Of a stretch of 64,000 bases of DNA, positions 46,220 to 55,083 are shown one piece after another. The stretch is from NCBI GenBank assembly GCA_049437325.1, contig JBMTIM010000001.1, positions 1-64,000 on the forward strand, written 5' to 3'. Positions within the stretch are counted from its first letter, which is position 1, and each line of letters opens with the position of its first letter. The translations under genes were made by a program, and so were the position numbers. The DNA comes from UBA11606 sp049437325 (GTDB lineage: Bacteria > Actinomycetota > Acidimicrobiia > Acidimicrobiales > Aldehydirespiratoraceae). The notes beneath the pieces were generated by a model that saw only the letters and a program-made list of their open reading frames with translations, searched no databases and was not told the origin of the DNA.

Positions 46220-48670
46220 CTAGTCCGCGAGATGCGGCCGCCGATTCTGGGGGTCGTACCACGAACGGATCGAGGCCGAGACGGGCACCCGCCGGCCCCC
46301 GATGTTGGTTTCCCACTCGCCATCTTCGAGCCAGGCCGCCGTCACTGCTTCACCGCCGGGATGCTCGACGTATCCCATTGCACAGCAGCGGTCCTGCGTG
46401 ACCGACCACATCGACGACGACGTCCGCCCGACGACGACACCACTGCGGTACAGCGGCTCGTCGTGGTAGGTCAGAAGGTCGGGATCCTCGATCCGGAACT
46501 GGATCAGCCGTTTGCTTCGAGGCTGCTCGCGCTGGGCCAGGAGCGCCTCGCGGCCGACGAAGTCGCCCTTGTCCCAGTCGATGACGAAACCGAGCCCTGC
46601 CTCGAGCGGGGTGTCCTCGTCGGAGATGTCGTGACCCCAATGGCGCATGCCGGCTTCGAGACGCAGCGAATTCATGGCGTGGTACCCGGCCAAGACCAGC
46701 CCGTAGTCTCCACCTGCTGCTACCAGAGCGTCGAAGACGGCGCCGGCACCGTCGTTGCCGACGTACAGTTCCCAGCCGAGCTCGCCGACGTAGCTCATTC
46801 GCAGTGCCAGACAGGTCTGCCCCGCGACCTCCATGCGCTTGCTCCAGCCAAATGGAAAGCTCTCGTTCGACAGATCGACATCGGTCAGCTCCGACAACAA
46901 TGCGCGGCTGTTGGGACCCATCACCCCAAGCATCACGAAATCGTGTGTGACGTTGGTGATCGTGACGTCCTTGCCAGCTGCGGCCCGCCGTAGCCAGGTC
47001 CAGTCGCGGGTCTCGGCGGCTGCGGCCGTGACGACGAAGAAGCTGTCGTCACTCATTCGCGTGACTGTGAGATCGGCCTCGATCCCACCCCGCGCGTTGC
47101 ACCACTGGGTGTAGATCGCCTTGTGCATCGGGGCGTCGATGTTGGCAACGGAGATCGTGTCGAGCACCTCGAGAGCATCAGGACCCTCGACCCGAAATTT
47201 CGCGAACGAGGTCTGATCGAACAGGCCGACCGCCTCCCGCACGCCGACGCACTCGCGGACCATGTTGTCGTGCCAGTTCTGCTTCCCGTACGAGTAGTCG
47301 TATGCGCGAGCCTGGCCCTCCTCGGCGAACCAATTCGGACGCTCCCAACCGGCGGTCTCGCCGAACACGGCGTTGGCGGCATCGAGCCGATCGTGCAGGG
47401 GCGACAGTCGCATCCCGCGAGCTGATTCGTACTGCCGGAACGGCCAGTGCATCGCATAGAGCAGACCGAGACTTTCCGAGATTCGGTCGGTGAGGTAGCC
47501 GACATCACCCTGGAACGGCTGGGCTCGGCGAATGTCGACCGAGTTGAGATCCATCGGTGGGTGTCTGTCTGCGATCCAATCTGCGAGCGCCCATCCGACA
47601 CCCCCGGCCGACTGAATACCGACGGAGTTGAAGCCGGCGGCGACGTAGCAGTTGTCGACCTCAGGGGCCTCCCCCATGTAGAACACGCCGTCGGGGGTGA
47701 AGGCTTCCGGGCCGTTGAAGAACAGCTGCAAACCGACCTCACCGAGCACCGGCACGCGATGCATGGCGGCCTCGAAGATCGGTCCAACGTGCTCCCAGTC
47801 CTCGGGAAGACTGGCAAAGCTGAAGTCACGCGGGATCCTGTCGGTGCGCCAGATCTTGCCGCGCGGCTCGAAAAAGCCGGCCATGATCTTGCCGGTCTCT
47901 TCTTTGAAATAGGTGTAGTTGCCGGGATCGCGCAGCGTCGGGGTCCCGGGATCGAGTCCCTCGATCGGCTCGGTCACGATGTAGAAGTGCTCGCACGCCT
48001 GCAGGGGAACGTTCACGCCGATCTGCGCGGCAAGATGACGGGTCCACATGCCGGTGGCGAGCACCACAATCTCGGCCTCGATCTCGCCCTGCTCGGTGAC
48101 GACGCCCGTCACCTTGCCGTTGCTGGCAGAGAGCTGGGTGACGGCGACGTTCTCGATCACTGTCGCCCCGCGTGCCTTCGCACCCTTGGCGAGCGCCATG
48201 GTGGTGTCGACCGGCGAGGTCTGGCCATCCCTCGGGATGTACAACGCGCCCACAAGATCGTCGGTGCGCATGTGTGGCCACTTTTCCGACGCTGCCTGGA
48301 GATCGAGAATCTGCGTCTCGACTCCAACCCCTTCGGCCATCGTTGCACCACGGAGGATCTCTTCCCACCGCTCGTCGTTGTCGGCCACACTCAACGAGCC
48401 CGGAGTTCGGTAGCCCGTCGCCTGTCCGGTTTCGTCTTCGAGCTCCTCGAACAGCCGGGCGGAGTAGGTCGCCAGCTTCGTGAGCGAGTGGGTGGCTTTG
48501 AGCTGACTGACCAGGCCGGCTGCGTGCCAGGTGGTGCCGGCCGTGAGCGTGTTCTGCTCGAGTACGACGACGTCGGTGATGTCGCGACGGGTGAGGTGAT
48601 AGGCGATGCTGCAACCGACGATCCCACCACCGACGACGACGACGTGCGCACGATCCGGAACGCGTGACAT
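46220..48670 (-). CDS. Dimethylglycine/sarcosine dehydrogenase-like FAD oxidoreductase with GcvT domain (copy 2)
   Basis: An 816-aa paralogue of the gene at 40032-42458 with the same two-part architecture. The N-terminal FAD fold is VVVGGGIVGCSIAYH, with His49 in TTWHAAGL as the probable covalent FAD site. The C-terminal GcvT-like tetrahydrofolate domain has FAKFRVEGPDALEVL and YVGELGWELYVG. It likely oxidises an N-methylated amino acid and forms methylene-THF, donating electrons via ETF (not in window). The start is ATG 48668-48670. Its coexistence with copy 1 suggests successive demethylation steps. Confidence 0.93.
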   Translation of the reverse strand: MSRVPDRAHVVVVGGGIVGCSIAYHLTRRDITDVVVLEQNTLTAGTTWHAAGLVSQLKATHSLTKLATYSARLFEELEDETGQATGYRTPGSLSVADNDERWEEILRGATMAEGVGVETQILDLQAASEKWPHMRTDDLVGALYIPRDGQTSPVDTTMALAKGAKARGATVIENVAVTQLSASNGKVTGVVTEQGEIEAEIVVLATGMWTRHLAAQIGVNVPLQACEHFYIVTEPIEGLDPGTPTLRDPGNYTYFKEETGKIMAGFFEPRGKIWRTDRIPRDFSFASLPEDWEHVGPIFEAAMHRVPVLGEVGLQLFFNGPEAFTPDGVFYMGEAPEVDNCYVAAGFNSVGIQSAGGVGWALADWIADRHPPMDLNSVDIRRAQPFQGDVGYLTDRISESLGLLYAMHWPFRQYESARGMRLSPLHDRLDAANAVFGETAGWERPNWFAEEGQARAYDYSYGKQNWHDNMVRECVGVREAVGLFDQTSFAKFRVEGPDALEVLDTISVANIDAPMHKAIYTQWCNARGGIEADLTVTRMSDDSFFVVTAAAAETRDWTWLRRAAAGKDVTITNVTHDFVMLGVMGPNSRALLSELTDVDLSNESFPFGWSKRMEVAGQTCLALRMSYVGELGWELYVGNDGAGAVFDALVAAGGDYGLVLAGYHAMNSLRLEAGMRHWGHDISDEDTPLEAGLGFVIDWDKGDFVGREALLAQREQPRSKRLIQFRIEDPDLLTYHDEPLYRSGVVVGRTSSSMWSVTQDRCCAMGYVEHPGGEAVTAAWLEDGEWETNIGGRRVPVSASIRSWYDPQNRRPHLAD

Positions 48671-48689
48671 GCCCGGAGGGTAGTACCCC

Positions 48690-48703
48690 GGGGCGAAAGC
48701 CCC
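48690..48703 (-). terminator. GC-rich hairpin after the F420-type oxidoreductase
   Basis: GGGGC and GCCCC pair around a four-base loop (gaaa on the plus strand), starting at the base next to the stop codon of the gene at 48704. No T-run follows, so it may stabilise the 3' end or terminate weakly rather than act as a full terminator. Confidence 0.35.
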
Positions 48704-49552
48704 TCAGCCGTTCACCGCCGAGATGATCGTGGCGTAACGATCGAGGATCGGCAGGATCGTGGCGGCGGGTGCCGGCGGCAGGCCGAAGATGAACCGCTTC
48801 ACACCGCCGTCCTCGTGGACCTTTGCGGCATCGACATCCGGCGGCGCCATGTAGAGCGACAGTTCGATCTCGGAGACCTCCCGATCATGCTTCTTGCACT
48901 CCTCGGCGAGGACCGCAAGGTCGTCGAGCATCGTGCCCCCGCGTCCGTGGATCGGCATCCAGCCGTTGCCGTAGCGAGCAGCTCGGCGCGGACCATGCGG
49001 AGACGAACCGCCGACGTGAATCGGTGGGTGCGGTTGCTGCACCGGCTTCGGCTTCGAGAAGATCGGCCCGAAATCAACGAAGTCACCGTGGTACTCGGCT
49101 GGATCATCGGCCCAGATCGCCTGCATCGCTTCGACCCGTTCCCGCATGAGCGTGAAGCGGGAGCGGAAGGCCGTTCCGTGGTTCTCCATCTCCTCGGCAT
49201 TCCATCCACCACCGATGCCGAAGAGAAAACGACCCCCCGAGACATGATCGATCGATGCAACCTCCTTGGCAGTGACGATCGGGTCCCGCTCGACCACGAG
49301 GCAGATACCAGTCCCAACCTTGAGGTTCGTCGTCGCGGTGGCTGCCGCAGTCAATGCCACGAACGGATCCATCGTCTCGTAGTACATCTGCGGAAGCTCG
49401 GCACCGCCGGGCCATGGGCTGCGGCGATCGGCCGGGATGTGCGTGTGCTCGGCGACCCAGTACGACTCGAAACCACGCTCCTCGAGGGCCACCGCCAACT
49501 CGGCCGGATGCATCGCATCCTCGGTCGGAAAGAGACAAACCCCGAAGTCCAC
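48704..49552 (-). CDS. Luciferase-like class, probable F420-dependent oxidoreductase
   Basis: A 282-aa TIM-barrel protein of the LLM class. The N-terminus DFGVCLFPTEDA, the helix FESYWVAEHTHIP, the TGICLVVERDPI strand and DHVSGGRFLFGIGGGW match the F420-dependent subgroup common in actinobacteria. The start is GTG 49550-49552. The substrate is unknown. It is 31 bases downstream of smc, same strand. Confidence 0.88.
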   Translation of the reverse strand: MDFGVCLFPTEDAMHPAELAVALEERGFESYWVAEHTHIPADRRSPWPGGAELPQMYYETMDPFVALTAAATATTNLKVGTGICLVVERDPIVTAKEVASIDHVSGGRFLFGIGGGWNAEEMENHGTAFRSRFTLMRERVEAMQAIWADDPAEYHGDFVDFGPIFSKPKPVQQPHPPIHVGGSSPHGPRRAARYGNGWMPIHGRGGTMLDDLAVLAEECKKHDREVSEIELSLYMAPPDVDAAKVHEDGGVKRFIFGLPPAPAATILPILDRYATIISAVNG

Positions 49553-49583
49553 CTGGATCTCCTCTACATGAGGCCGCCCGCAC

Positions 49584-52500
49584 TCAGGCTGCGGGGGCGT
49601 TGGCTTCGTTCACCTTCTCACTCACGACTCGGCTGCTGCCACCCGACTTCATCGACACGCCATAGAGACAGTCAGCCGCCTCCATCGTGCGTTTCTGATG
49701 GCTGACGAGAAGCAGTTGCGCATCGGCACGGAACTCTTCGACCAACGAGAGAAAGCGGTGCAGGTTGACATCGTCGAGCGCAGCTTCGACCTCGTCCATC
49801 ACATAGAACGGCGATGGTCGGCTCCGGAAGACGGCAAAGAGGAAGGCCAGCGCCGTGAGAGTGCGCTCACCGCCCGACAGCAACGAGAGCTTCTTGATGT
49901 TCTTGCCCGACGGCTTGGCCGAGATCTCGATGCCGGTATTGAGCAGGTCGTCGGGCGACGTGAGTGAAAGAGCGCCTTCGCCGCCCGGGAACAGCGTCTC
50001 GAACAACTGGGTGAAGTTGACCGATACATCGGCGAATGCCGAGGCGAACACGGTGACGATCTCTTCGTCGATGCTGGAAATCACCTTCGACAGTTCGCGC
50101 CGGGTGGAGCGGATGTCGTCGAGCTGCCCCTGCAGGAATGTATGGCGGTCCTGCAGCGCTTGGTATTCCTCGAGTGCCAACGGGTTGACCGGGCCGATGA
50201 TGTCGAGCTCGGCCTCGAGCATCTCGACACGACGACCGGCGCCGATCCCGTCGGGAAGGTCCGGGCATGGCGCGGACACTGCGATATCGGGAGCGAGGTC
50301 GTGATCGGTGCGAAGACGGTCCAAGGTCGCCTGCAGACGGGTCCGCACCTCGGCCTCCTCCACCTCGGCCTTCGCCAGCGAGGCGCGCAACCCTTCGAGG
50401 TGATCCTGTGCCTCGCCACGGCGCCGACGCAGATCATCGAGTCGTTGGGCGATCTCCTGTGCCGCCCGGGATTGCGCCTGGCGACGGTCACGAACGTCGG
50501 CAAGTCGAAGCTCGAGAACAGACGTGCGAACTTCGACGGCCATCACGAGCGCAGCAAGCACCGCTGCACAACGGTCGAGACCCACCCGCTGCGCTTCCAA
50601 CGCAGACCGCTGCGCAACATCTCGTTCCAACCGCTCGTCGAGTTCGGCAAGACGGGTGACCAACGTTGCCCGTCGCTCGTCAAGGCCTGCGGAGCGAACG
50701 TCGACGTCTGAGCGAAGGGCGCCGACCATCGCTGCGCGCTCCTCGATCTCGGCTCGCGCCTCGGCCAGGCGACGACCCGCTTCGAGCGATGCTTCCTCTG
50801 CCGCCTCGAGAGTCGGGAGCTGCATCTCGAGTTCACCGACGCGGTTGGTTTCGCGCTCGAGTCGCGATGCCAGTTCGTCGAATCGCGCCTGGAGTGCGTC
50901 GGCCTCTGTGGCAACTTCGCGTCGATCCGCATCCGTGCGCTGGAGGGCGTCTGCAGCTGCGGTAAGGCCAGCTTCGATCCCGTCGAGCTGGTCGGCCAGC
51001 TCAGCAGCTCGCATCGTGCGATCGGCCAGTTCCCGTCGCGCCGTCGCAGTGGCGTCGGCCGCCCCGACACATCGCCGCTGCGTCACCGCTGTCTGCTCCT
51101 CGGCCTCCACCAGTGCCGCACCGGTTGCACCGGCGCTTCCCCTTCCGATTCGCCACCCGGAAGGACCGAACCGGTCGCCACGGCGGGTGACGATGACGTC
51201 GGCGGGATTGCCCACACTCATGTCGAGTGCAGCCTCCCACCCCCCGTCGACGGCGATGGCGTCACCGATGAGCCGGTCGAGAAGGTGATCGAGTCCCTCG
51301 ACGGAGCCGCTGACGTGGGACCGAACGAAGTGCTCACCCGAAGGCGGCGCAGTTCGCTCTACAGCCCCCAGGGCGAGCACCGCACCGGCGACATCACCGT
51401 CGGCGAGGGCCGTCAGCGCGACCTGTGCCGTATCGGTACTGTCGACGATCACGGCCCGCAGTGCCTCACCGGCCGCTGCTTCGAAGGCGGCTTCCCAACC
51501 TTCGTCGACGACGACGAGGTCGAGCAGCGTGCCGAGAACCCCTTCCACCCCGGCGAGGTGGGCAGCACCACTGCGGGCTCGGGCCTCGTCGAGCGCAAGC
51601 GAGAGGGCCTCGGCTCGAGCCACCCATCGGTGATGCTCGGATTCGGCGTCGGCCTGCACAGCCACTGCACGGGCGACCTCGTCGTCGGCCGTGCTCTGCG
51701 CCGATGTTGCCGCTTCGAGCGCAGCCACGAGCGGTTCTTCCTCGTCGTGAAGAGCAGCAAGGTCGGCGCGCCGTTGTGCAGCTGACGCCTCGAGGTCCTG
51801 GCGCCGCTGATCGAGCTCGGTGAGCCGCACCTGGAGCCGCTCGGACTCGCTGGAGCCTCGTTCGATGGCGGAGCGCAGCACACCGAGTTCGCCGCGCATT
51901 TCGGCTGCTTGCCCGCTCGGAACCGGCACGCCATCGCCCCATTCGTCGCGAAACGCCGCCCGATCGGCAGCAAGTGTCGCCTCCTCATGCACGAGACGAA
52001 CTCGATCGGGCTCGAGCTCCGCGAGTTCGGCAGTGACCCGTTCGAGATCGTTTCGACAGCGTGCTGCCTCGGCCTCGAGGTTGGCGATCAGGGCCCGATC
52101 GGCGAATGCAGATCGTTCTCGTTCGACACCACGCTGCCGTTCGACAAGAACGGCGTTGAGCCCGCGCGCCCGTTCGCGCATCGACTCGAGCCGGGCGAGC
52201 GTGTCACCGAGATCATCACCGCCGTGATCAGCGAGCGACCGTTCATCGGTCGATACCCCACGCTCGAGCGCTTCGAGCTCGGTGCGGGTCGCTCGTTCCT
52301 GCTCGACACGGGTACTCCGGAATTCGGCGTTGGCGTGGAGCTTGGCGCGCAGTTCGGCAATGTCACGGCCTGCGAGGTGGACGCGCAGCTCGGTGAGTTC
52401 TTGGATGAGATCACTGTGACGTCGGGCTGCTTCGGCCTGCTTTTCGAGCGGACGCAGTTGGCGACGAACCTCACGCATCAGATCCTTCACCCGTGTCAGG

Positions 52501-53060
52501 TCACCGTCGGTTGCCGCGAGCCGGCGCTCGGCCCGCTCTTTCCGTTTCCGAAATTTCAGGACACCGGCAGCCTCCTCGATGACGGCGCGGCGGTCTTCGG
52601 GTCGGGCGTTGAGCACTCCATCGATCTGCCCCTGACTGACGATCACGTGCTGCTGGCGACCGACCCCACCATCACTGAGAAGGTCGGTGATGTCGAGCAG
52701 CCGACACGGCACCCCATTGATCGCGTACTCGGAATCACCGGTGCGAAAGAGGGTCCGAGTGATCTTCACCTCGTTGAACTCGAGGGGCAGCATGCGGCTG
52801 TGGTTGTCGATCGTGAGCGAGACCTCGGCCCGACCGAGCGCCGCCTTGCCTGTGCTGCCGGCGAAGATGACATCGTCCATCTTGCCAGATCGCACGGCAC
52901 TCGGTGCCTGCGCTCCGAGCACCCACGCAATGGCGTCGACGACGTTGGACTTGCCACTACAGTTCGGCACCACCACGACAGTGACACCTGGTTCGAGGTC
53001 GATCGACGCCTGATCGGCGAACGACTTGAAGCCCTTCAGCGTGAGGTTCTTCAGATGCAT
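49584..53060 (-). CDS. smc: Chromosome segregation protein SMC with deviant Walker A motif
   Basis: An ATPase that compacts and helps segregate the chromosome. The 1158-aa protein has an N-terminal head, two long coiled coils (about 165-500 and 680-1000) flanking a hinge (about 510-660), and a C-terminal head with signature LLSGGERTLTALAF and Walker B FYVMDEVEAALDD. The Walker A region reads VPNCSGKSN (31-39) where GPNGSGKSN is usual: the first Gly is Val and the fourth position is Cys, while the GKS is intact. The start is ATG 53058-53060 (MHLKNLTLKGFKSFAD). It is the last gene of acpP-rnc-mutM-like-smc. Confidence 0.95.
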   Translation of the reverse strand: MHLKNLTLKGFKSFADQASIDLEPGVTVVVVPNCSGKSNVVDAIAWVLGAQAPSAVRSGKMDDVIFAGSTGKAALGRAEVSLTIDNHSRMLPLEFNEVKITRTLFRTGDSEYAINGVPCRLLDITDLLSDGGVGRQQHVIVSQGQIDGVLNARPEDRRAVIEEAAGVLKFRKRKERAERRLAATDGDLTRVKDLMREVRRQLRPLEKQAEAARRHSDLIQELTELRVHLAGRDIAELRAKLHANAEFRSTRVEQERATRTELEALERGVSTDERSLADHGGDDLGDTLARLESMRERARGLNAVLVERQRGVERERSAFADRALIANLEAEAARCRNDLERVTAELAELEPDRVRLVHEEATLAADRAAFRDEWGDGVPVPSGQAAEMRGELGVLRSAIERGSSESERLQVRLTELDQRRQDLEASAAQRRADLAALHDEEEPLVAALEAATSAQSTADDEVARAVAVQADAESEHHRWVARAEALSLALDEARARSGAAHLAGVEGVLGTLLDLVVVDEGWEAAFEAAAGEALRAVIVDSTDTAQVALTALADGDVAGAVLALGAVERTAPPSGEHFVRSHVSGSVEGLDHLLDRLIGDAIAVDGGWEAALDMSVGNPADVIVTRRGDRFGPSGWRIGRGSAGATGAALVEAEEQTAVTQRRCVGAADATATARRELADRTMRAAELADQLDGIEAGLTAAADALQRTDADRREVATEADALQARFDELASRLERETNRVGELEMQLPTLEAAEEASLEAGRRLAEARAEIEERAAMVGALRSDVDVRSAGLDERRATLVTRLAELDERLERDVAQRSALEAQRVGLDRCAAVLAALVMAVEVRTSVLELRLADVRDRRQAQSRAAQEIAQRLDDLRRRRGEAQDHLEGLRASLAKAEVEEAEVRTRLQATLDRLRTDHDLAPDIAVSAPCPDLPDGIGAGRRVEMLEAELDIIGPVNPLALEEYQALQDRHTFLQGQLDDIRSTRRELSKVISSIDEEIVTVFASAFADVSVNFTQLFETLFPGGEGALSLTSPDDLLNTGIEISAKPSGKNIKKLSLLSGGERTLTALAFLFAVFRSRPSPFYVMDEVEAALDDVNLHRFLSLVEEFRADAQLLLVSHQKRTMEAADCLYGVSMKSGGSSRVVSEKVNEANAPAA

Positions 53061-53156
53061 CGCCTCGAACCTAACAACCCGAATTACATCCGTGTAGTCC
53101 CCGGCCTGTGGATTTCATGTGGAAACCGGCAACGCCCCTGCCGAGTCCCGCTCCAC

Positions 53157-53990
53157 TCACACCTGCGTTTCGCAGAAGTACGTCCAGGCACCACCGAACT
53201 TGACCCGCTGGATCGGAAGTCGGCTCCGGCTGCTGAGTTGGCCGTGCTTGCCCCAGACATTGAGATGGTCGGCGAAGTCGCCGGAAACGCCGAACGGATC
53301 GACGAACGGCCGATCGGGTGTGGATGTCCCCCGGTATTTGATTGCATCGTGGAGCGTCTGCACGAGTGCTCGATGCAGGCGACGGATCTCCTGACTCGAC
53401 AGTGCATTCGACGGACGGTCGTACCGCAACCCCGCCTCGAACAGGATCTCGTCGGCATAGATGTTGCCGATACCGACCACGAACGAGTCGTCGGTGAGGA
53501 GTGTCTTGAGCTTCGTATCGCGCTGGAGCAACGCCCGGCCGAACTCGGTCCACGAGATCGGCTCGTCGACCGGGTCGAGGCCCAGACCGCCGAGCGACGG
53601 GACCTCGTCGATCAGCGCCTCGCTGTCGACCACGAACATCTGGGCGCTGCCGGCGGCATCGATCAACCGCAGCTGGCCGTGTTGGGTGAAGGTGATCACC
53701 ACCTCCGTGTTGTCCTCGATGGCGTCCCGATTGGCGTTCCGACGCAACGACCCGGAGGAGCCGAGATCGACCACGAGGGTCGAGCCGCCATCGAACCCAA
53801 TCGTCAGATACAACCCACGACGCGCCACACCAATGATCTTCATGTCGTCGAGCTGGCCCGTGAACGACTTGCGGTTCTTGTAGCGACCGAGCGTCTTCAT
53901 GCTCATCGCCTCCGCAGACCTCACCTTCTTGCCGACCAAATCGCGATCGAGTTCACGACGGACCGTTTCGATTTCCGGCAGCTCAAACAT
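53157..53990 (-). CDS. Degenerate MutM/Fpg-family DNA glycosylase homologue
   Basis: A 277-aa homologue of formamidopyrimidine-DNA glycosylase in the place where mutM normally lies (rnc-mutM-smc). The fold is intact from FELPEIETVRREL to the helix-two-turn-helix VVGIGNIYADEILFEAG. Key residues are missing: Phe replaces the N-terminal catalytic Pro (MFELPE, not MPELPE), Leu replaces the catalytic Lys in RRGLYL, and the DPRRFG insertion-loop motif is DAAGSA. The four-Cys zinc finger is absent (one Cys remains near the end). Glycosylase/lyase activity by the known mechanism is therefore unlikely. It may bind damaged DNA or act by another mechanism. Confidence 0.88.
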   Translation of the reverse strand: MFELPEIETVRRELDRDLVGKKVRSAEAMSMKTLGRYKNRKSFTGQLDDMKIIGVARRGLYLTIGFDGGSTLVVDLGSSGSLRRNANRDAIEDNTEVVITFTQHGQLRLIDAAGSAQMFVVDSEALIDEVPSLGGLGLDPVDEPISWTEFGRALLQRDTKLKTLLTDDSFVVGIGNIYADEILFEAGLRYDRPSNALSSQEIRRLHRALVQTLHDAIKYRGTSTPDRPFVDPFGVSGDFADHLNVWGKHGQLSSRSRLPIQRVKFGGAWTYFCETQV

Positions 53991-53993
53991 CGG

Positions 53994-54692
53994 TCACTCC
54001 ATCTCCGCCGAACGAGTTCGATAGGCAGCCTCTGCCGCCCGCTGCTCGGCTTCCTTCTTCGACGTGCCGTCACCGGCGCCTTGTGCCACCCCACCGACCA
54101 GAACGGTGGCGTGGAATCGTTTGTGGTGGTCAGGACCGCTCTCACTCAATCGGTAGACGGGCGGCCCGTGCCCGTCTTGGGCGGTCACTTCCTGCAGCTG
54201 TGTCTTGAAGTCGGCAGACCCGGGCCGACGAGCGGCGGTGTCGATTCGGTCGGTGAGCATGTCGAGAACGAGGCGACGCACCGGTTCGATGCCTCCATCG
54301 AGATACGCAGCTCCGATCACCGCTTCGACCGCGTCTGCCAGGATCGATGCCTTCTCACGGCCACCCGATGCGTCTTCACCCTTTCCGAGCCGAAGGTCGG
54401 GACCGATCCCGAGGTCGATGCCGACCGCTGCGAGCGCATCGGCCGAGACGACCGCAGCCCGAGCCTTTGCCAGCTGCCCCTCGGGCAGGTCAGGAAATCG
54501 GCTGAACAGGTCGTCGGTGACGACCAACCCGAGGACGGCATCACCGAGGAACTCGAGGCGTTCGTTCGAGGGATCGCCGGGGTGCTCGGCACACCAGGAA
54601 CGGTGTGTCAGCGCGTGAGCCAACAGGGTCGCGTCAGCGAATCGGTAACCGATCCGCTCCTCGAGCGAGGTCGAAGGTGCCGCAGCAGGCAG
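53994..54692 (-). CDS. rnc: Ribonuclease III (probable CTG start)
   Basis: A double-strand-specific endoribonuclease, 232 aa if started at CTG 54690-54692. The catalytic domain has ERLEFLGDAV (44-53) and the second acidic cluster KASILADAVEAVIGAAYLDGG. The dsRNA-binding domain (about 155-225) ends SKKEAEQRAAEAAY. The first in-frame TTG (54621-54623) would discard the conserved IGYRFADATLLAHALTHRS start. No ATG, GTG or TTG lies between that motif and the in-frame TGA at 54696-54698, which is the acpP stop. CTG three bases after that stop is the only plausible initiator, implying translational coupling. Confidence 0.88.
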   Translation of the reverse strand: MPAAAPSTSLEERIGYRFADATLLAHALTHRSWCAEHPGDPSNERLEFLGDAVLGLVVTDDLFSRFPDLPEGQLAKARAAVVSADALAAVGIDLGIGPDLRLGKGEDASGGREKASILADAVEAVIGAAYLDGGIEPVRRLVLDMLTDRIDTAARRPGSADFKTQLQEVTAQDGHGPPVYRLSESGPDHHKRFHATVLVGGVAQGAGDGTSKKEAEQRAAEAAYRTRSAEME

Positions 54693-54695
54693 AGC

Positions 54696-54953
54696 TCAGC
54701 CCAACTTCGCGACGACGTAGTCGACGGCATCGCGGACGGTCCGCAGGTCTTCCAGATCCTCGTCCTCGATGCGGAAACCGACCGAGCGCTCTGCGAGTTC
54801 CTCCTCGATCGCCTCGACAAGTTCGATGAGCGCCAACGAGTCTGCGTCGAGATCGTCGGAGAACGCATCACCTTCGCCGATGGCCGACGGCTCGATCTCG
54901 AGGATCTCGGCCAAACGGTCCTTGACGAGCGTGAGTACTTCATCGCGTCCCAT
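54696..54953 (-). CDS. acpP: Acyl carrier protein
   Basis: An 85-aa, strongly acidic carrier with the phosphopantetheine attachment Ser39 in DLDADSLALIEL. It carries growing acyl chains in fatty acid synthesis. ATG 54951-54953 is preceded by GGAGGGAG. An in-frame ATG 11 codons upstream would add unconserved sequence. It lies in a PlsX-ACP-RNase III cluster, as in many bacteria, behind a strong terminator-like hairpin. Confidence 0.95.
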   Translation of the reverse strand: MGRDEVLTLVKDRLAEILEIEPSAIGEGDAFSDDLDADSLALIELVEAIEEELAERSVGFRIEDEDLEDLRTVRDAVDYVVAKLG

Positions 54954-55004
54954 GGGTTCTCCCTCCACATGCGTTTCGGCAGGCATCAGCTCTCCAGTTG
55001 CCCC

Positions 55005-55026
55005 AAAATGCGCCCAAGAGGGCGCA
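55005..55026 (-). terminator. Intrinsic terminator between plsX and acpP
   Basis: On the minus strand TGCGCCC (55026-55020), a four-base loop and GGGCGCA (55015-55009) form a perfect 7-bp hairpin followed by TTTT. It lies 58 bases past the plsX stop and should end or attenuate the rsmD-plsX transcript before acpP. Confidence 0.8.
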
Positions 55027-55083
55027 AACACCGCCCGCACCCTACAGGCATTCCGAGCTTGCGCGCTTGTGAATACGGGCTGA

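Noticed and set aside
53994..54623. rnc starting at TTG 54623
   Set aside because: It would remove the conserved first RNase III helices, whose sequence is clearly encoded directly upstream.
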